From: Panagrolaimus kolymaensis
Taxonomy: Eukaryota > Nematoda > Chromadorea > Rhabditida > Panagrolaimidae
Direction: 5' to 3'
NCBI GenBank assembly: GCA_028622995.1
Contig: JAJQJQ010000080.1
Location: 434,001-498,000 of the forward strand
DNA length: 64,000 nt
The translations under genes were made by a program, and so were the position numbers. Shown piece after piece: positions 62,101 to 64,000 of the stretch. Position 1 is the first letter of the stretch. The number at the start of each line of letters is the position of its first letter. Below the pieces are notes generated by a model. It made no database searches. It saw only the letters and a list, made by a program, of their open reading frames with translations, and was not told the DNA's origin.

Positions 62101-63513
62101 CAAAAGTAAAAGAATTACCCTTAAAATTAATTAATTAAATCTCAACTTTGGCCAGCGTGAGCGCTTCGCGCTCACGCTGGCCCCAAATCAAACTTTACGA
62201 TAAAATTGCATAATTAAACATCCCAAAAATTATTAATTCCCCGTTTAAAATGATTCAAAAAAGATTCATAATTAATTGCATTCAAAAAACGCATAAAACC
62301 TTATTTTATTAAAATTTCTCGATAAAAATGCTTTTTTAAAATTTACAAAAAATTTGCATAAATTATTTTAATAATAATCCCTTCCATTTTATAAATAAAC
62401 ATATTCAAAATTTTTTTAAAATCATCTCAAAGGATTCGAACTTTAATCCATGCGCAAAACCAACGCCTTTCACCATTGCATCACACATGCAAAGGAAGGA
62501 GGAAAAAATGCAGGTTGCGAAAAAATTTTTCATCGAAACTTTGAACACAATTTTTACATCAAAAAAAAGGAGTTCCGGTTAGTCCTGAAATTCCCGGATC
62601 CTTAAATGAACAATCTAAAAGGAAAATCTTATTCGATATATATTGAAATAGGGGAAGTTCAAGTTTCATAGTTAAACGTTTAGTTGGAAAAAAAGTTTTA
62701 GTCAAAAAACATGTAAAAATCGACTATTAACATGTTAATAGGTTAAAAGCCAGGAAATAATGATTTTTAACCTTTAATAATGGTGCTAGAACATATAAAT
62801 ATGTTAGGCATTCATCTGGAAAGGGAAGGGAGGCACCCCCTAATTTTTCTGTGTATTGGGAATGGGATTGATTTGGCTTATTTTTTCTATCATAGATTTC
62901 TGGAGTTCGAAAAAAGATAAAAATTTACAATAGCAGAAAAAAATTTCTTTGATTTAAAATGGTCACAAATTTTATTTTGTTTTCAGAATCTCGCTCGTGC
63001 CGCAATAATTTGTTGCGGTTTTGCTTTTAGAAAATCGAAGAAAACTTATTCTTTCCTTTGTTTTTTTTTTGAAAAAAAGTTATGAATTTTCAAAGTTCAA
63101 AAACTTCAAAATACGAATTTCAAAAATTTTATTATGGTTGCTTTACTCAAACTATTTTTAGATCAGAAAAATTCCATCGAAATATAGCTCGATTTTCCTT
63201 TTGCACATTTCTCTATTTTTACAAATTCATTCTCAAAAAAATAATAAAACTAAAAAGTTACTTACTTGAAAATATGGAGACATGAAAGTATTATCAACAA
63301 CAATAATAATATCTTTATTAAAACTTTTAGCAACTTCAACCACTTCAGTGATATCCACAACTTTTAATAATGGATTTGATGGACTTTCAATCCAAACCAA
63401 TCTAGTTTCAGGTTTGAGAACGAGTTTAAACTTTTCAATATCTGTTAAATCAGCGAAATCCAATTTAAGTCCATGTTGAGGAACCGAAACTCGGCGGAAA
63501 TATCTTTGAGTTC
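53125..63513 (-). CDS. cth: Cystathionine gamma-lyase, 3' part (5' beyond window)
   Basis: Three exons are in the window: 63513-63266, 54007-53597 and 53334-53125, all joined in phase. They encode [38 protein letters not shown], then [35 protein letters not shown] (the Lys of SITK is the PLP lysine), [24 protein letters not shown], and the end [20 protein letters not shown]...[14 protein letters not shown]. This is the Cys/Met-metabolism PLP enzyme family; the sequence fits cystathionine gamma-lyase, which makes cysteine from cystathionine in trans-sulfuration. Upstream exons must lie beyond position 64000. The intron 54008-63265 (about 9.26 kb) is filled with tandem repeats, in contrast to the 50-300 bp introns elsewhere. 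Confidence 0.85.
54200..54220. repeat. GC hairpin of array unit 1
   Basis: AAGGGGCGC, loop TTC, GCGCCCCTT: perfect 9-bp stem. The same perfect hairpin recurs at 56537-56557 and 59564-59584; altered versions lie at 58757-58777 (8-bp stem, different loop), 60697-60717 (one arm mutated) and 61875-61893 (6-bp core). Confidence 0.9.
54237..54528. repeat. 16-bp minisatellite, unit 1
   Basis: About 18 head-to-tail copies of GATCCATCAACCCAAA (one with CCCGAA), nearly perfect. Because 16 is not a multiple of 3 and the unit has no stop, all copies read as a long open frame; this is not coding. Degenerate GATCC-x-CA words continue to about 54780. Confidence 0.95.
54848..55155. mobile_element. hAT-type MITE with 8-bp target duplication
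   Basis: Terminal inverted repeats TAGGGTTGCACGA (54848-54860) and TCGTGCAACCCTA (55143-55155) are perfect over 13 bp. They are flanked on both sides by ATTACAAT (54840-54847 and 55156-55163), an 8-bp target-site duplication. An 8-bp duplication and TIRs starting TAGGG are typical of the hAT superfamily. The 308-bp interior has no coding capacity and is rich in the palindrome AATTAGCCGGCTAATT, repeated near both ends, so the element can fold into a long hairpin. It is nested inside unit 1 of the array. The perfect ends suggest a recent insertion, presumably mobilised in trans. Confidence 0.9.
55998..56058 (-). repeat. tRNA-like (SINE-type) module, unit 1
   Basis: On the minus strand TTGCTCAGTGGTGGAAGGCG resembles a pol III A box and AGTTCGAAACC a B box, about 35 bp apart, as in a tRNA-derived SINE head. 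It does not fold as an intact tRNA. Related modules lie at 58207-58266 and 62427-62486. Confidence 0.65.
56573..56999. repeat. 16-bp minisatellite, unit 2
   Basis: About 26 copies of GATCCATCAACCCAAA with very few substitutions (CCCCAA at about 56597, AAAATCC at about 56730). It is the same repeat as in unit 1 but longer, at the same place after the GC hairpin, so repeat number changed after the unit duplicated. Degenerate GATCC words continue to about 57870. Confidence 0.95.
58207..58266 (-). repeat. tRNA-like (SINE-type) module, unit 2
   Basis: Minus strand: TTTGCTCAGTGGTGGAAGGCGG (first 20 nt A-box-like) and AAGTTCGAAACCTC (B-box-like). The anticodon-arm region is closer to a tRNA than in unit 1. 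The surrounding 400 bp is nearly the same as around 55998. Confidence 0.65.
62150..62182. repeat. Long GC hairpin, 15-bp perfect stem
   Basis: GGCCAGCGTGAGCGC, loop TTC, GCGCTCACGCTGGCC: a perfect 15-bp stem with the same TTC loop and GCGC closing pairs as the shorter array hairpins, but a different outer stem. It sits mid-unit near the right end of the array. Confidence 0.9.
62427..62486 (-). repeat. tRNA-like (SINE-type) module, unit 6
   Basis: Minus strand: TGATGCAATGGTGAAAGGCG (A-box-like) and AAGTTCGAATCC, a perfect B-box consensus. This is the best tRNA-like copy in the array. A poorer relative (TTCGAA only) lies near 59026-59090. Confidence 0.65.
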
Positions 63514-64000
63514 CTGAAAAAATTTAAATAAATATTTGTAATTTGGTTTTTTGGATCAAAATTAAATTTTTGGGATTTGTTTGCTTTGCTTTTTTTTTTT
63601 GTTTTGTTTCTCTAATTTTTTTATTTTTGAAATTTAGTCATTTTTAAGTGAAAAGAAAAAAATTGTGAAAAATGAAATACGTCAGTCAATAAAATAAATA
63701 TGTATGCTTTTTGATTGAGAAACACCACGTGGAACGACAAAAACCACGCTTTTTTTTCTTCATTTTTATTTTTATTTTTTTGTTTGATTGCTTTTAATAT
63801 TATTTCTTTCTTTGTTTAATAGCGGCGGAAGCAATATCTCAAAAAATAAAATAATTTTAGACTAAAAATCAATGAAATCAGGCCTTCTTTCTTTTTTATG
63901 ATCATTTTTTGCTATTAATTTCTTTTTTTCCATTCTTTCATATTTTATGGAATAGAACGAAGAAGAAAACATTAAAAACTAAAAAAGAGAGATATTTCAT
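63514..64000. other. Intron or upstream part of lyase gene
   Basis: No further lyase exon is recognisable before the window ends; this is probably intron. AT-rich, no repeat identified. Confidence 0.5.

Larger units (their letters stand above)
54101..62870. repeat. Degenerate macrosatellite array in lyase intron
   Basis: Six unit boundaries share GAACCAGTG(ACACG)GGATCCAC (starts near 54101, 56438, 58647, 59456, 60593 and, degenerate, 61763), each preceded by TTTTTCTGTGT or a related end and followed 70-110 bp later by GATACCAAAC and a GC hairpin. Unit lengths are about 2337, 2209, 809, 1137, 1170 and 1090 bp. Shared internal blocks include GGAAAAAAAGTTTTAGTCAAAA (58460, 60410, 61580, 62680) and GAGAGAAATTTGCTTCC. 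Units 1-2 are close relatives, and 4-6 form another group, so the array grew in at least two steps. No transposase or polymerase coding is visible. Confidence 0.75.

Noticed and set aside
54200..62182. Helitron ends (3' hairpins)
   Set aside because: GC hairpins could suggest Helitron termini, but no CTRR follows them, no TC start or AT target is visible, and units are tandem.
62427..62486. True tRNA gene
   Set aside because: A and B boxes are present but no acceptor stem or full cloverleaf can be formed; called a SINE-type module.

Overview
The window looks like nuclear DNA of a nematode, probably a free-living clade IV worm such as Panagrolaimus (inference; no species marker was searched). 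It is very AT-rich, most introns are short (about 45-60 bp, GT-AG with TTTYAG acceptors), and several first exons sit just behind an orphan acceptor, as expected for spliced-leader trans-splicing. The gene content also fits: a PMT-1-type phosphoethanolamine methyltransferase, a Hook/KASH protein like ZYG-12, a serpentine chemoreceptor and a DXO-family protein. I rebuilt exons by hand from splice motifs and reading phase and by comparing paralogues inside the window. Symbols are given only where the family was recognised. Layout, left to right: GC-rich repeat (1-330); 5' half of a 7TM receptor (1034-1890, minus); two tiny membrane-protein ORFs in one tight transcription unit (2900-3515); an LRR/F-box-associated-like gene (4172-5632, minus); trypsin-like proteases 1 and 2 (6112-8638); two large tandem genes (8770-11356 and 11677-13976, minus) that join HAT repeats to an F-box-like segment and LRR-like C-terminal modules; a three-repeat C-C-H-C zinc-binding protein (14347-15415, minus); an F-box-like gene with a frame change (16288-17409); protease 3 (18156-19543); a tetraspan membrane protein with a frame problem (20500-21431); a BTB/BACK protein (22550-23896, minus) with a head-to-head 59-residue relative of its C-terminal module (24000-24179); a ZYG-12-like KASH protein (26005-29340); protease 4 (29909-31009); an intronless DXO/Rai1-like gene (33579-34739, minus); a dead protease exon (about 35174-35335); an NTF2-like protein (36186-36743, minus); a five-copy family of Cys-rich type I membrane proteins (one dead, four intact, 37258-47098, minus), interleaved with a SYNJ2BP-like PDZ tail-anchored protein and another F-box-like gene; PMT-1 (47584-49482, minus); a long gene-poor tract; and the 3' part of cystathionine gamma-lyase (53125 to beyond 63513, minus). 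The lyase carries a roughly 9.3 kb intron. It is filled by a degenerate tandem array of 0.8-2.3 kb units, each with a GC hairpin; some also carry a tRNA-like module and a 16-bp minisatellite. A 308-bp hAT-type MITE with a perfect 8-bp target duplication is nested inside. The genes do not form a pathway. The strongest themes are local duplication (proteases, Cys-rich proteins, F-box-like and HAT/F-box genes), domain recombination (HAT plus F-box-like) and a repeat array inside a metabolic gene. Points worth checking first: the HAT/F-box-like fusion pair, GC-AG introns at sites where paralogues use GT-AG, the in-frame T-TTA-AAG heptamer exactly at the frame change in the 16288 gene, the adjacent-cistron unit at 2900-3515, and the array in the lyase intron.
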